Of a stretch of DNA of 64,000 nucleotides, positions 25,305 through 38,700 are shown piece by piece (within the stretch, counting starts at the first letter, position 1; each line of letters begins with the position of its first letter). The stretch lies in assembly GCA_030549495.1 (NCBI GenBank), contig JAUIRK010000927.1, positions 496,001 through 560,000 of the forward strand. The letters are read 5' to 3'. The translations under genes and the position numbers were made by a program. The notes below the pieces were generated by a model. That model made no database searches and was not told the DNA's origin. It saw only the letters and a list, made by a program, of their open reading frames with translations. The stretch is from Nectonema munidae (taxonomy: Eukaryota > Nematomorpha > Nectonematoida > Nectonematidae).

Positions 25305-25438
25305 TTGCCCCCTCCGTATGAAGAATGGCTTCAGAAATTCCTCTTACTGATTTTGTTCTTTAAAAAAGCATCAAGACTTGTATGGTAGTATTTTTTAAAG
25401 TTGGCCACCCTATGGTCAATTTCTGGATCCGCAAGTGG
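25305..25438. mobile_element. Diverged copy of the 27991-type hAT MITE
   Basis: It shares tatgaagaatggcttc (compare tatgaaaaatggcttcgaaa at 28037) and an end aatttctggatccgcaagtg (compare aaatttctggatccgccact at 28258). The left terminus and target duplication are not evident. Confidence 0.5.
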
Positions 25439-25512
25439 CCTAGTTGGATGCCAACTTTTTATATTGATACGATACTTTTGAACACCATTTAATGTAATAA
25501 ATCAATTAATAA

Positions 25513-25660
25513 AGGGGGCGTGCGTATGGTTGGTTAGATACTAGGTTTTGATAACCTAAGGTCTTGGGTTCGATCCCGCATTAAGCCTGCTTTCCTCATA
25601 GTTGGATACAAACGCTGCAATTGTGCCTTCTTGATGAAAAACACCCACGCTACCTTTACC
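25513..25660 (+). mobile_element. tRNA-derived SINE, family 1
   Basis: It begins gggggcgtgcgtatggttgg, with A-box-like ggttagatactagg and a perfect B box ggttcgatcccgc. The tail has aagcctgctttcctcatagt, gcaattgtgccttcttgatg and aaaaacacccacgctacc. Confidence 0.85.
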
Positions 25661-26416
25661 TTAATAAATTTGATTTGATTTGAATACTTGTTACTGACTA
25701 CTAGGCAGAAATTCAATAATAAAGACAATTTTTTGTGTTTTTCTACTTTTGATATTATTTATTTTTTAAATTTCCAAAGTTAAAGTATAAGATATCTTTT
25801 TTCAAGTAAATTAGATTTGTTATTAAATTTAATTTTTTCCGCTTGCTACATTTAATGCATATTTGTTGTCTGATTATAAAATTGTGAAACTATAAATAGT
25901 TCATAATAAAAGATAAACAAATGGAAAAACTGTTTGTAAAAATTACATCCTCACGTAAACCAGCTGTGTTTAGATGGAAATTCTGGCTAGAATCAGTGTT
26001 TTATAATGCACAAAAATTCTGAAAGAAATTATTTAATTGAAAGCAAAAAGGGCACTTCTCGTTTCTTCTTTACATTTCGTTCATGAAAAAAGAATGTGAA
26101 GAAATCAAGAAAATGCAAATATATATCCAAGGATGCTGGTTTTAATTATGAAAAGATTTGCAAATATATCATGTGAATTACGATCCTGAGATCCCTTTGA
26201 GAACCAGTTTGACAACGGTGTCCCGAGAAATGAAAATCGTCCACTTTACGTATATAAAATTCCGTTGACAAAGAGAGTAGTCTTCAAAATTTTGGTACAA
26301 ATATTTGTAAAGGAATTTTCATATATATATATAAGGCATCACTACACCCAAAATATTTTAGAATAAGAGATGTCTTTGAAAAAAATTTATTGAAAGAAGT
26401 TGTAAGAAAAATGAAA

Positions 26417-26430
26417 TTTATTGATTTATT
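26417..26430 (-). terminator. Probable FHL polyadenylation signals
   Basis: Two AATAAA hexamers (seen as tttatt on the + strand at 26417-26422 and 26425-26430) lie about 225 bases past the FHL stop codon. Confidence 0.5.
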
Positions 26431-26651
26431 TCGAAAAGTCGTAAAGTTTAAGAAGCGGGTGAACGCGTAGAGAAATGCTCCAGCGCAATGTGTTTCATGA
26501 GTATAACAACGGTGGTGGTGTTTGTTTGCTGCTTCCCCAAATATGTGCATGTGTGCATGATGAGTGACATAGCATCACCACGCTTAGCGGTGATGAAGGG
26601 AGCATTCTCACATTGTACATACGGGAGATAGGCTGAGATAGACAAAAGTCG

Positions 26652-26785
26652 CTACGCACACTTCGGGCAGTATATGAAGCGTCTCTTCCACAAGAAATCC
26701 TGGCTAATGAGCGACTTCTTGCATTTTCTGCAAATAAAACACGGCTTGTGCCACGAATTTTCTTCATGCTTCACAGCATCTTGCG
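26652..26785 (-). CDS. FHL exon 5: end of LIM4 and stop
   Basis: The acceptor is tatttaag|cgcaag. It encodes QDAVKHEENSW, HKPCFICRKCKKSLIS and RRFIYCPKCA, then TAG. The first two bases complete a Thr codon begun in exon 4. The frame is hidden among longer open frames in other phases. Confidence 0.9.
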
Positions 26786-29700
26786 CTTAAATACAATTGA
26801 AACGTTCAGTTTGATTATGACGAAAAAGTTCAAATAAATAGCACAAAGCATTTATTCAAAATTTTATTAGGAGAGCAATTTTTACTCACTACGGTCATCA
26901 ACAGATCTCAACAACTGCCAACTGGAGGAGAAAGGGGATATGCGTTGCTGAGATTTTGAATGAAGACTTTTTACCATTTCTATTAACTTTCTTTGCATTT
27001 TCCAAGTCTTTTCAAGATTATGATGATGATGATGATTATGAAGTGGATGATGTGATGATGATGAAGTTGAAGATAATGATGATGATGATATGGTTTAAAA
27101 TTTTGTCCCAAGATGAAAAATATGTTCTTTTGAATTTTTGAAAATCTAACTTTAATTAACTGATGACATATTAAAGAGCTCCTCTCTCTCCCTCTCTTAA
27201 TCTAGTGTGTATTTAAAACCAAAGAAACACTAAGTATATGTTTGTTACGCCTTCGTCATTCTTTTAACGTAACGTAACTATCTATACAATCAACACTCGT
27301 TAATCCGAACTTCAATAAAATCAAAATTCTTGACAGCCTCTAACTGCGAAAAAGTGTTTTTTTCTGAACCTTAAAACTTGTAGAAACTTTCAAAATTGCC
27401 GCAATTTTCCAAATTAATTTTATTCAAATAAAATTATTTTTTATATAAAAATAAATTTTCATATTAAAAACCTTGGTACATTTATCCATTTAAATTTTAT
27501 TTCAACTTTTATTTGGTAAATTTGGGAAACAACGAATTATAGAATAGTATATTAAATTTTTTATTTCAATTTATTAATTTAAATGAATTATATTTAATTA
27601 TTATTATCAATATGTTCGCATAAAAACAAATACAATTTGTAACAAATTCGACTTTACATATGGTAAAACTAAAAAATTTAATTTTAGCTGCATAAATCAG
27701 ATACGTAAAAATAATTTTGATAAAAAAATTCCCAAATTACTTAGAATTGACTGTGAATAACTAAATATAAATCACAGTCTCATTTTATCGAACGCTGCGT
27801 CTCTCCCAATAAAAAATATAGAAAATCGTGCACCTTTTTTTCAAACTTGAAATTGGATACTTCACCACATTTAAACAAGAAAAAGGGATTCATCACCCAT
27901 TGTTCTAGTTAGAGCTCAAACAAATCCTTAATTCTCAGATCTTTCAGATGAGATATGAGGATGGAAAAATGTCTATGAAATTCTCGCAACCAGTGGCGGA
28001 TCCAAGGGGGGCCTTATGGGCCTAGCCCCCCCCCCCCTATGAAAAATGGCTTCGAAAATTACTATTACATGTATAAAAAATAAATTTTTGCAATTTATTC
28101 ATGGCAAAATAATGTTAAAAATATGAAAACATAGGTAATTAGTGATTCTAAAAGACATAATATAGCTGTCGTATTCTCTGAAGACTTTTAGCAAAATTGC
28201 AAAAAATTTAAATAGATTTCGCCCCCCCCCTTTTAAGAAATTTCTGGATCCGCCACTTCTCGCAACATTAAAAAATATTTGAACATTTGATTATACAATA
28301 CCAAAAATAATTTCTCAAAAATAGGGCTCACTTGAATTCCAAAATTTCGCCAAGAAGTGGACAAGGGAGAAAGCCTGCAACTAGTAAAGTAGTAAATTTA
28401 ATTTTTTCCGTGGGAACCTTGGCGGTAAAATTATACGACTCAACAATCACACGCCCACACTACTCCCAAAGACGGTAAGAGGAAGCGAAGAAATTGATGG
28501 TGTAGCGTACTTGTGATAGGATTATGACAAGAAGTGCATTTGTCAGCACAGTACTTGGTGTAGCAGTCTTTGCAGTACGGGAAATCGTTGAATTTGATGA
28601 CTTGTTGGCCAGAGAGCTTTTTAGAGCACTTCTCACATTTCAAGCAGTCCACATGGTAGAAATCGTCTTTCATTTGCAGAAAGTCTCCAATGATTGGCTA
28701 AGTAAAAAAAACGAACCCAAATGGAAATAGATTGTCTTTGCAATTACGGTATTTTTCGGCCTACAAGTCAATGTGGAGTATTTGACCAACTGTTTATTTT
28801 GGCCAAATCTACGAAAAAACATGAGATTAGGTAGAATTGGCGAGATAATTCCAGGCTCAGAGATGCATCCTATCGCGTGTAAGCAATATCCGACTCCAAC
28901 TTTGATATTTACAAATTGAAAAGGTTCAAAGTATATATATGTTTATAACCAATATTTAGAATGGTACTTGAAAAAATCGCAATCTAATTCCAAAATTTCA
29001 TCAGATATTGACTCTGACAACCCTGCCTGTAAGTATAGGCATACGCGGAGATCGAAGTTGAGTGTGTATGCTTGCAAATCGATATTGTAAACAAACGTAC
29101 TTTGTTTGCGAGATATGTTGTATTTTTATTGTGTTTGTTGTTCTCTAGGAATTTAAAGAATCGTTTAAAATATAGATTGATCGATTAAGAAAAGAGTAAA
29201 AAATTTGTTAGAATATTTTTAAAGGGTTTAGTATAGAAACGTGTAACACTTTTAAATTATGTTTCGTAGTTATCACTCCGCTCTTAAATTCATAACTTAT
29301 CAACAGAGATAGGCATAAAGCGTTAACCAGTTAATTAACTAATATAATAATTAACTTTTTAACCTTTAAGTAAATATTAACTATCAATGTGCGCATTTGG
29401 GAATATAATAAATAACCATATCAAAAAAATTATTTTTGTAATTTTTTTTTCAATAATTTTGCAATGTAAACAAAGCATTTAAACTTTGGTAAAAAATTTA
29501 TTAAAGAAATTAAGATTAATTTAACTTTAAATCTGTTAAAAGTTAAAGACAAAAATCAATATTTATATTTTCCATTTTTTATTGTATTTTTGTATGCATG
29601 ATTTATTACAATCAAAATTTTGTCCACATATGTCCTATTGGTAGGAGCGTGAGGTCTTGATCCAGAAAGTCTGGGTTCGATTCCCTATCGTGACTAATAT

Positions 29701-32700
29701 CTGTCCAGCTATGGAAGGCTACTATAATCAACAATAACGCCGCACGGTGGCAACATATAATAAGTAGGGGGAAAACTGATTGTACCCAACACAACAAGAA
29801 GGAACTCATATGATTCAATAGTTGTTCTGAATGAGATTCAAGAAGCTTTTTCATTTGGTAAAGTCTTGGATGGCAATTAACTATAAAAATACTGCATAGC
29901 AGAAAATGATGCTTTTATTTTTTTGATATTTTTTAATCGAATTTAAAACAACAATTCACTCCAGTGCCCTATAGAATATAGGGAATATAGAAAATAAGCC
30001 GATGAACGCTTATTTTCTATAGGGAAACTATACCCTGACTAAATATAAAAATAAAAAAAAAGTAATAAAATACTCGTTTACATAAAAATATTTATTGAAA
30101 AATATTTTGATTTTATTTTTAGAATTAAAAAACATCAAAATCAAAAAATTTAAAAGACTTATTTAAAACAGTTCTAAAATATATTTATTAACAAAGATAA
30201 TATTTTGGTCTGCCAATTCTATTTTGTCTTTATAGACAATACTAAATTATTATTAAAAAAAATTCAAATTTAATTTCCTGCAAGTATTATTTGTTCTTTG
30301 TTTTGTATTGCTTTAGAATCTATTTTAAAAATTTATAACCAAGAAGAAAGAACCAATTAAATTACAATAATTTTAAAATTTGATTGGCAGCTCAAAACGG
30401 TTTTTGATTGAAAAAATTTTCCTATTAAATTTCTGATTACAAGTTAAAACTTATTGTAACAAGTTTTTTATTTAATTTATCACTATTGAAAAAAGAAAAA
30501 ATAGAATTGAAAAAAGAGATAAAATAGATTTGAAAAAAAGGAGAAAATAAAATAGAAAAAGACAAAATTGAACTCAAAATCGTAAATAATATCACGTATA
30601 AAGTGAGATATATTACGCATCCATTTATAAGATGATTTTTTTCCAAGCAAATGTCATGAAAAAACTAGCCCTACTAAGCAAATAAATGAGACACAAAAGT
30701 AGAGATATTTCAGCCATATCACTGAAAAGTGGGATGATATGACAAAGCTAATCAATAAATACTAAAAATATAGATAAGGGTAAATACTAATCGTCTTCTA
30801 CATTTTGTAGAAATAAGTTATTTAAAAAAGACGATTTTCAAATCTTCCGAAGTCAAACTACTTTTCAAGGTGTTTGTGTGTGGTCTTTTCAAGCCCTTAA
30901 ATCCTTTTCTTTCAATATTTCGTCACTTGGACAAAGGATTATCCCCATGGACCCAGTTGAGTAACGTTGTTGTGTGAAGCAATGAATATAATCTACTTGG
31001 TCGCATTTCTTGCAAACGGCTGCAGCTTTGGTCTTGTAACAGGTCTCGCATAGGAGTCCGCCATCATCCACGGGAAAGACATCGATGTCGTTGAGAGAAG
31101 ATTTGCAATCGGTGCATAGGAAACACTTTTCATGCCATGTGGTGCCTTCATTCTGAATTTTGGCTTCACCTAAAATTTGAAAAATAAAAAAAACTCATCA
31201 GCATCAACATTTTCTCAAAAGCAAGGATCGCAATCAGATGTTGCATTCATCGGATTACGCAATGAACCGAAACTTCTAGAACATAGAGCGAAACAGAGAT
31301 AGGGTGCGCGCCCCTCTCCCTTTATGCCACGGATGGATGCAGAAATTCATGGTAAGGGTTCTTAAATCATACATATATATATAGCAATGGATTAATGATA
31401 TGACAGTATTAAATATTAGAGATATACTGATAACTTTGAATAAAATAAACTCCCTTTTGGTCGCGGTTTTCGAACTAAATTATAAATTATAAATTAAAAA
31501 AAATTAAAATTACAATCGTTGCGTGCCATAAAAATGAAAATTCAGTGATTTCAAGAAGAAATCAAAAATAACAAATACATGCAAAAAAGTGTCTGAAAAT
31601 AAAAACTCAAAATATTCACACTGGAATAAAATAGACAAAAACTATTAGTAAACAAAGAAAAGAAGTGAAATAAAATGCATACGGAAGATCTTATCTTTGC
31701 GTTCTCTTTACGGAAGATATTTAGAATATGTTTTATCTTGCTTCTTGTTCCAAAATGTCTCAGTCAAATGACAAAAGATTGCACAGTCTTCCTATTTCAC
31801 TACTATAATCTATTTTATTAGTTGTTTCTCTTATGATTTCTTTTTATACTTTTTCTTTATTTTGAAAATAACTTGTTAAGATTGTCAATAACAATAAGTT
31901 TTAGGTTAAATTCAATTATTCATCTGATTAAACATGCAATATGCAAATTCGGCAATCAATGATTTTCAATATTAAGTGTTTTTAACATTCTTTAGCACTG
32001 AAAAATGATTTTCAAAAAAAGCTTAGATAAGGTTAGTGAAAAAATGAAATTCATGAAATTTCAAAAAATTCTGAAGTTTTTCAAAGAGTTACTCATTTCT
32101 AATTTTAAGAAGTTAAGTAATGCAAATTAAAAAAAAAGATATATGATAAGTATGGTATGAGCAACGTATACCATTTCTAACATATAATACATGATAAACA
32201 GAGGTATGGGCGTTACTAATTCTGCCACTCTTCCTCCAACCTTTCTGATTGGTTGGAAAACGCGCCAATTTCAGGAGTGTTAATCGATCCACGTTGTCAA
32301 ACCTGTTAACTGTTTTCGTTAATTGCTGCCCCGTCCAATTTATTTTCATTTTGAGGATCCTTTTAAACTTTTTATTTTTTACTTTCGAGTTTACACGCCT
32401 TAGATTTAAAATCTGAGAAATATATAGTTTTTAGAAGGGAAATTCGATAAGCTTAACTTATGCCACCTGAGGCCATCGGCACCTCTGCATCTTTCTTTGG
32501 TTTGTTAACAAACCGGAATTTATCACTAGAGCGATTAAATCATTTCGAAGTTAGGTTTCTTTTTATTTCCGTGTGCTTCTTGAGATTAAATAGCAAAATT
32601 TTCGAAGTTCTACTTTTTTTTTTATACAACGCTCACATTTGTTACTTGATTTCATTTTTCAAATTTTTTATATATCAAAATTTGTTTAAAATGTTCAAAA

Positions 32701-35700
32701 TATTTGGCTTTAAAATCCCTTCTTTTGTATCTTATTTATATTTTCAATAAAAAATCTACATTAGTCTCAATCACATAAAAATACTTGAAACATTTTTTTC
32801 CCATTTTGCGTCAATTGATGCTATTGTACGTATTGATAAAATAAATTCGTTGGTTCGTTCTACTATTGTTAGTTAAGCCCGTCTGATCACAATTGAAAGA
32901 GAATTATGGTGAATATGTAGGTAGGTTATAATGATGTGATGTAGACACATGGACCACGGATAGTGAATAAAAATTCATGTGGACCTCAAAAATTTTAAGG
33001 CCACCAAAGTTGTTTTAGGCAAAAAATCTTAAAAGAAATTCTTGTTTCATGTAGGTATGAATTTAAAGAAATAAACAATTCCAACAAAATTCTTTCATTT
33101 TTTTTAAAGACTTCCTGGATGTTTGCTGATCAATTCTGAGTATTGAATATCGATGATCTTACTTAATCTCAATTTCAATTAGGCTTGTTTTTCGTGTAGA
33201 TATCTGCAGCATGTGAACAGCCTACTCCCCCCCCCCCCCCCCTCCCCATAAACGACTCGTTTGTCGGCTGCTGCAAGACAATGCATTATAAAGTGACAGA
33301 CACATTAAACACATGTCAATCAAATTTAATTTAAGGGGGAAAATCACGTGGACCACACAAATACTTTTATGGAGCACTTACACTGGGCAAATGACAAGTA
33401 GATGCAAATTATGATGATGTTGAAAGGAAAAAAAGGTTACCTGGTTCTATGATTTCATTGCAAGTGAAGCATTTGCCGATGAACGCCTCGCCAAAGCATT
33501 TCGAACAGTAGGGCTTTCCTTTTCGCTTTTCGAAGTGCGTGTTTGCGAGATTCGTTTTACACACGCAACAGTTGAAGCACTCCGAGTGAAACCACTTGAA
33601 GGCCGTCATTTTGATCGCCTAGACCGAACATAAAAAAGAAAGCCTTGATACGGTGTCATTACTAGGTCAGTAAATCAAATTTTTAGATTTTTGACATTGG
33701 TTGAAGAACTAATATTTTAAATCAATTCATTTTTCAATAAAAAAACATATTTTTTTACTTTTTTTCTATAAAAATTATTATAGGTTGCTGCTATGAAAAT
33801 TTTTGATTTTAAAATGTTTTTTTATTTTTACGTCATTTTTTTATTTTTTAAAAAAAATATATTTTAATTTTTTTTTATTTATTTTAAAAAAAAAATTTGC
33901 TTTGAAAGTCAATCATTTTAAATTTTAAAGTCAATTTTTAATCGCTCTAGTCATCAGAAGCTAAAATCATTAGAATTAATATAATAAGCACCACAAACTA
34001 AATTCAAGCAAGGATTCACTTGTGACGTTCAACTTTCATTTTATTTTGTCTTTTTTCAATTTTAGCTTTTTGCGATCATATTTAATGCTTTTTCGATTCT
34101 GTTCTATATAAAAAATGATAAACAAATAGAGTAGAAAAAATATGAAGCATAAATGAAAATAGTATATATGTATAAAAATTTCAAAATTTTACAAATGGAG
34201 TGATTTGAATATAAAGTGTGTATGTGAAAAAATGAAAATAATAAATATTCATCAGTAATGGAAAGAGAAAACAAGAAGCAGATACCAGGGAAATCAATGA
34301 GCACAACGAATGGAGCTGTTCGAAACAAGTTACTTTAATTTCAAGCAAAGGATCTAGTTAATCATTAAAAGTATTGCCATATCAATCCCGTCTCTGAATG
34401 AAAATTTACCTCAGTGTATAACCCAAAAGTGTATGTTTCCCAAAAATAAGAAAAAAACTTTTTGACAATTTTCTAGTTGCAAATTATATTAAAAAAAATT
34501 CACGTGTTTTTTTTCGTATTCAATTTTAAAGCGACTATTTTTGTATATCTGGAAATTTATTCATAGTTGAACAAAAGGAATCATTTTTACAAATAAGAGA
34601 TTATATTAGACTAAAATTTATTTAAACAAAAAATAAATTCCGAAAAATTGCAGAAATCAATAAAAGTCACATTAATCACATAATCAATATCTAATGCAAA
34701 AAATTTTAAGCATGTTAGACATTTTAAAGGTTTTTTATAAAGTAATTTGGAACCAAAAAGCGCGGTTATCAATAATTACTTTCTTTCTTCATTTTTGCGA
34801 TACTCTAAGCCAGGGGTCGGCAACCATATGGTAACGGCGTGTTCTCAAATCATCTCGAGTGCTAACCTCATATGTATATTTATACAAACCAAAATCAACA
34901 CATAATTGTTTTATAATTTATCTAACTTTTATATACAAATTTACATAAATATACAATAACAAGTAAACTTATATCAGTTATTAGTGCTTGACCCCTTGAT
35001 AACCTTAGCCAACTCTTCAATATCGGCACAATACTTCTTTATGAATATGGCGAAGGATAGGCGTTTTAATATCCTTTTTGTTTTTAATGTTCGTGAATAC
35101 ATTTACTATTTTTAGTTTTGACTGATTAATTAAACTCAATCGATCCCATATGCGAACATAATTTTCAGAAGAATAAAAAATTTGCAAATCCAATTTTCTT
35201 AAGTTTTGTTCATAGCAGAGCATTTTAAAACATCTTGCTTCTAAGCGGATTAAGGCACAACTGGGGGAATTGTCCAGTGCCCATAATTATACAGGGCGCA
35301 GCATACTTTCTTCTGTACTAAAATATATTATGCAAAATTTTTGTTTCCTTCCTGTTGAATCGTTGAACCTCAGTAAAACCTTAATTTCTCCAGCAAGTGG
35401 CGTTCGCGGCAAAATTTATCGGATAGAATCGCGTTTTAAATAATATTCATGCCTTGGATGCAATACCGAGAATAAAAATTGTAAAAAAATGTTTAAATTT
35501 TACAAATATTTTTAAATATTTAATTTTTCATAATTTCAGTTTAATTTCAATTCAGGTGAATTGAAAAAATGGAAGTTTTTTAAAATATTTCAGTCAAATC
35601 GCAAAAACTCACACCGTCAGAGATTACGAAGCTTTTTGCATGCTTTTTGAATTCCAACAAAGAGTAGGAGGCTTTGAAGATAAACAGTTATCAATATTTT

Positions 35701-38700
35701 TATTGCAGAGATAAAGAGTAATGTGTATATAGAGTTGTGTTGATTCTATCAGACTCAGAGTGCCATCTTGATAATATTCGGATGGGTTTAGGTTTAAAAA
35801 AAAAAGATGAACTAAAAAGAAGAAAGAACATTGATATTCATTCATAGCCTTTCCTCGGGTATAGGTCTCTTAGGTTATGTAGCATGTATGACCTTGAACC
35901 ACATCATCATTCGTCCATGGTACTTTTAAATAAATAGTCTCATTAATCATTACAAAAGATTTGATTACAACATATGGAGAATGGTAAAACTAATCTTACT
36001 ACCAGTCTAATTCAAACAAAAAATAGTTGTAAATTTAGGATACAATTCCAAATTTGACAATTCATATCGATGTTTAACAATTTTTTTTTATTTGTCAAGA
36101 ATATTTTTAGCTGAATATAAATTTAAGTGCATAATTTTTGGTGGATAATTTTAGTTATTATTTCCAGTACTGAGATTAAGGCTTTTCAGGCACCACTCTC
36201 ACACGAGTGAAGAGTTTGGAGCTATTTGGGTGTCTCTTTCAAAAAAAACTTTTGGCATATCATAAATTAAAGGACTATTAAAAAATATATCACATATCCA
36301 TGGAATAAAAATGGTATAATAAGCATTCTAAATTCGTACATTTTTTTCCATGCTTTCGATTTCTATAAATAAACACGCCTCTCACTCTCTCTTTTTCTTC
36401 TAAGATTACAGATAAATTATTATATTATTATTTCGGACTTGTGGAAAAAAATATTCCATATGGCGTCTATGAAGGATGAAGAATTCTAAGAAGACTTTGA
36501 TGTATAGAAAGGCTCCTTCTCGCCCCTGGCTTACACATATGATGATTCTACTCGTGGGTTGGATTGCTGATTTTCGGTGTGAATTGCAAGCAAGATGTTT
36601 TTACAATGAGGCGAAAATTGGATTCATAAAATTTCAAATCTATGAACATTATCCATATCTAGTGCTAAAGTAGACCTGTAATCTAATATACAATAATTTC
36701 AAGCGAATCATATATACAGGTATATATATATTACCCCGAACCTTTTTTTCATTTTACCTTTTGCATTCAATGTCAAATTACTTTTAGATTAAAAAAGTAA
36801 GCTATAAAATGTTAATCTAACGAAAATTGCAACAAAAAAAAGGTGAAAATAAAATAATCAAAATGGTATCTAATAATAATTTTTATTTTTGAAAAGATGA
36901 TAATAGAACAAATAATGAAGGCAAGATAACAACCGGGTTTATTAATAGTGGGGATGTAATGGAAGAAAATTCAAAAAAAGAGATTAGATTATAGGCTCAT
37001 CATGAATGAATTAAACGTAACAGAGAATCGTTTTTCTTCTCAAAAAAAAAAGATTAAACCGTCATCCCAGATTCAAACCAGAGATAAAACAATTTTTCAT
37101 CACAAGACATATTTTAAATAAGATTGCATGGACGTGTAAGATTAGAATGAATGATATAGCATCAAACAAGCGCTGAAAGTAAAAGCATAAACTTCTCTCT
37201 ACTTAATTTTTGATATACATGATGATGAATATATAGTGAATTGTGCCTTAGGCAAATTGTTTAGCATTGAAGTTGCTATCCTAGACAGATATAAACATTT
37301 ACAGTAGAGAGAGAGAGAGACCATTCTTCCTGTTTTTATGGCCTGGAAAATGTTCAGTTGTGGGTACAAAAGAAAAATACGAAATAAATATTGAAGCATT
37401 CAAAGAAATTAGTATTATACGTCAAAAAAGAGAGATGGATTCAATTTTGCCAAATATTTATTATTGCCCCCACACTTACAAAGTATTGATCATCATATGG
37501 TGTCCTTCTTTTTGTATAAATAAAGACACGTGAAAGTCTAACTACTATTTTCCAATTTTCATTACACATTCCATTTTTGTCCTGGCCATTCTCATGCTTA
37601 AAAAAGTGTGCAAAGCGTTTCAAAGAGAAAGCCAAATTTTTGCGCTTTGTATCGAACTATGAGGAAAACGAAGATCAACGGTTCGCCTCGAACCCAAGAC
37701 CCCCTTGTCTCACTACATATCAAGGGTATCAAGCTGCCCGTCATCCTACTCCAGCTCAGAGACATCAAAATGATGTATTTTATTTTGTTCTTTTTATATT
37801 TTTAATCACAACTAAATAAACTAGAGTGTTTTATTGGTAAGAATTTTTAACTTTTCCTAAACATACGCTTACTGAAATACCATTATTCTCTGTAGTTTTT
37901 CTCCTGATTTATTAAAATGAACTAACTAACAGGATATCCAAATTATTAAAGGGGTCAACCTAGCTGATTAATTTCCTAACTCGTTATCTCGAGCGAACAA
38001 ACTTTTTAATTATCATCAAATAAATTCCAACCTTTCTTCTGGATATCGAGAGTTAGGGGGAGGCAGTCAAATCAGCCTAACTGGAATTCGGAAAAATTTT
38101 CCTTACTTCCCACTCACTATAAAACAAAAGGATCCGGGCATCAGCATCTTCCTTCCAATTGACTTCTCTAATTTAGCGTTGGTGTCACTAAAGAGATATT
38201 AGATAGAAGAAGGGCCGTATTCTGAGTAGAGAAATGAAAACCAAAACGAGTGCAAATCAGGGGAGAACTTTGATTGGCGCTCCTATGCATTCAATACAAA
38301 TAATAAAAAAGAATGTTAGATGAGGTAAAATTTTGTTAGTATTGGAAATTGGATTCAAACACTTGTCTCGATTGGAGTCAGAATCACAGATTTTACTTTT
38401 CGAAGATGCAAACCCTGATCTTAACATTAATTTGTAACCGATTTCAAAAATAAGACTTTGTAAAAAGCCAAGAGAATTCATTGGAAATAAAAGGCATAAA
38501 ATATTGAAAATTTTAGATTTTAAATTTGCCAACAAAATCTCTTTTTTGGTTTTGACAAATTCTCGTTTTGTTGTCTACGAAATATCGTTTTATCCGCAAC
38601 ATCTAATGTTCTCCATTTTAAACGTGGTATTATTTGTTATCTTTAAAAGGAAATATAAAGTATCCAATATGATTCTACTTGGCGGAAATGAAAAAATAAT

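Noticed and set aside
25513-25580. Functional tRNA gene
   Set aside because: The B box is good, but no cloverleaf can be drawn and the sequence continues into the constant SINE tail found at eight other sites.
28440-28510. Residues after CHNPIT in FHL exon 4 as a C terminus
   Set aside because: They carry no LIM ligands, follow a donor site, and exon 5 supplies the rest of LIM4 in phase.
29629-29700. Functional tRNA gene
   Set aside because: A and B boxes are visible, but the acceptor stem does not pair and a non-tRNA tail follows.
33409-33609. ATG inside FHL exon 2 as a gene start
   Set aside because: The exon has an acceptor upstream and joins exon 1 in phase 0 within one LIM domain.
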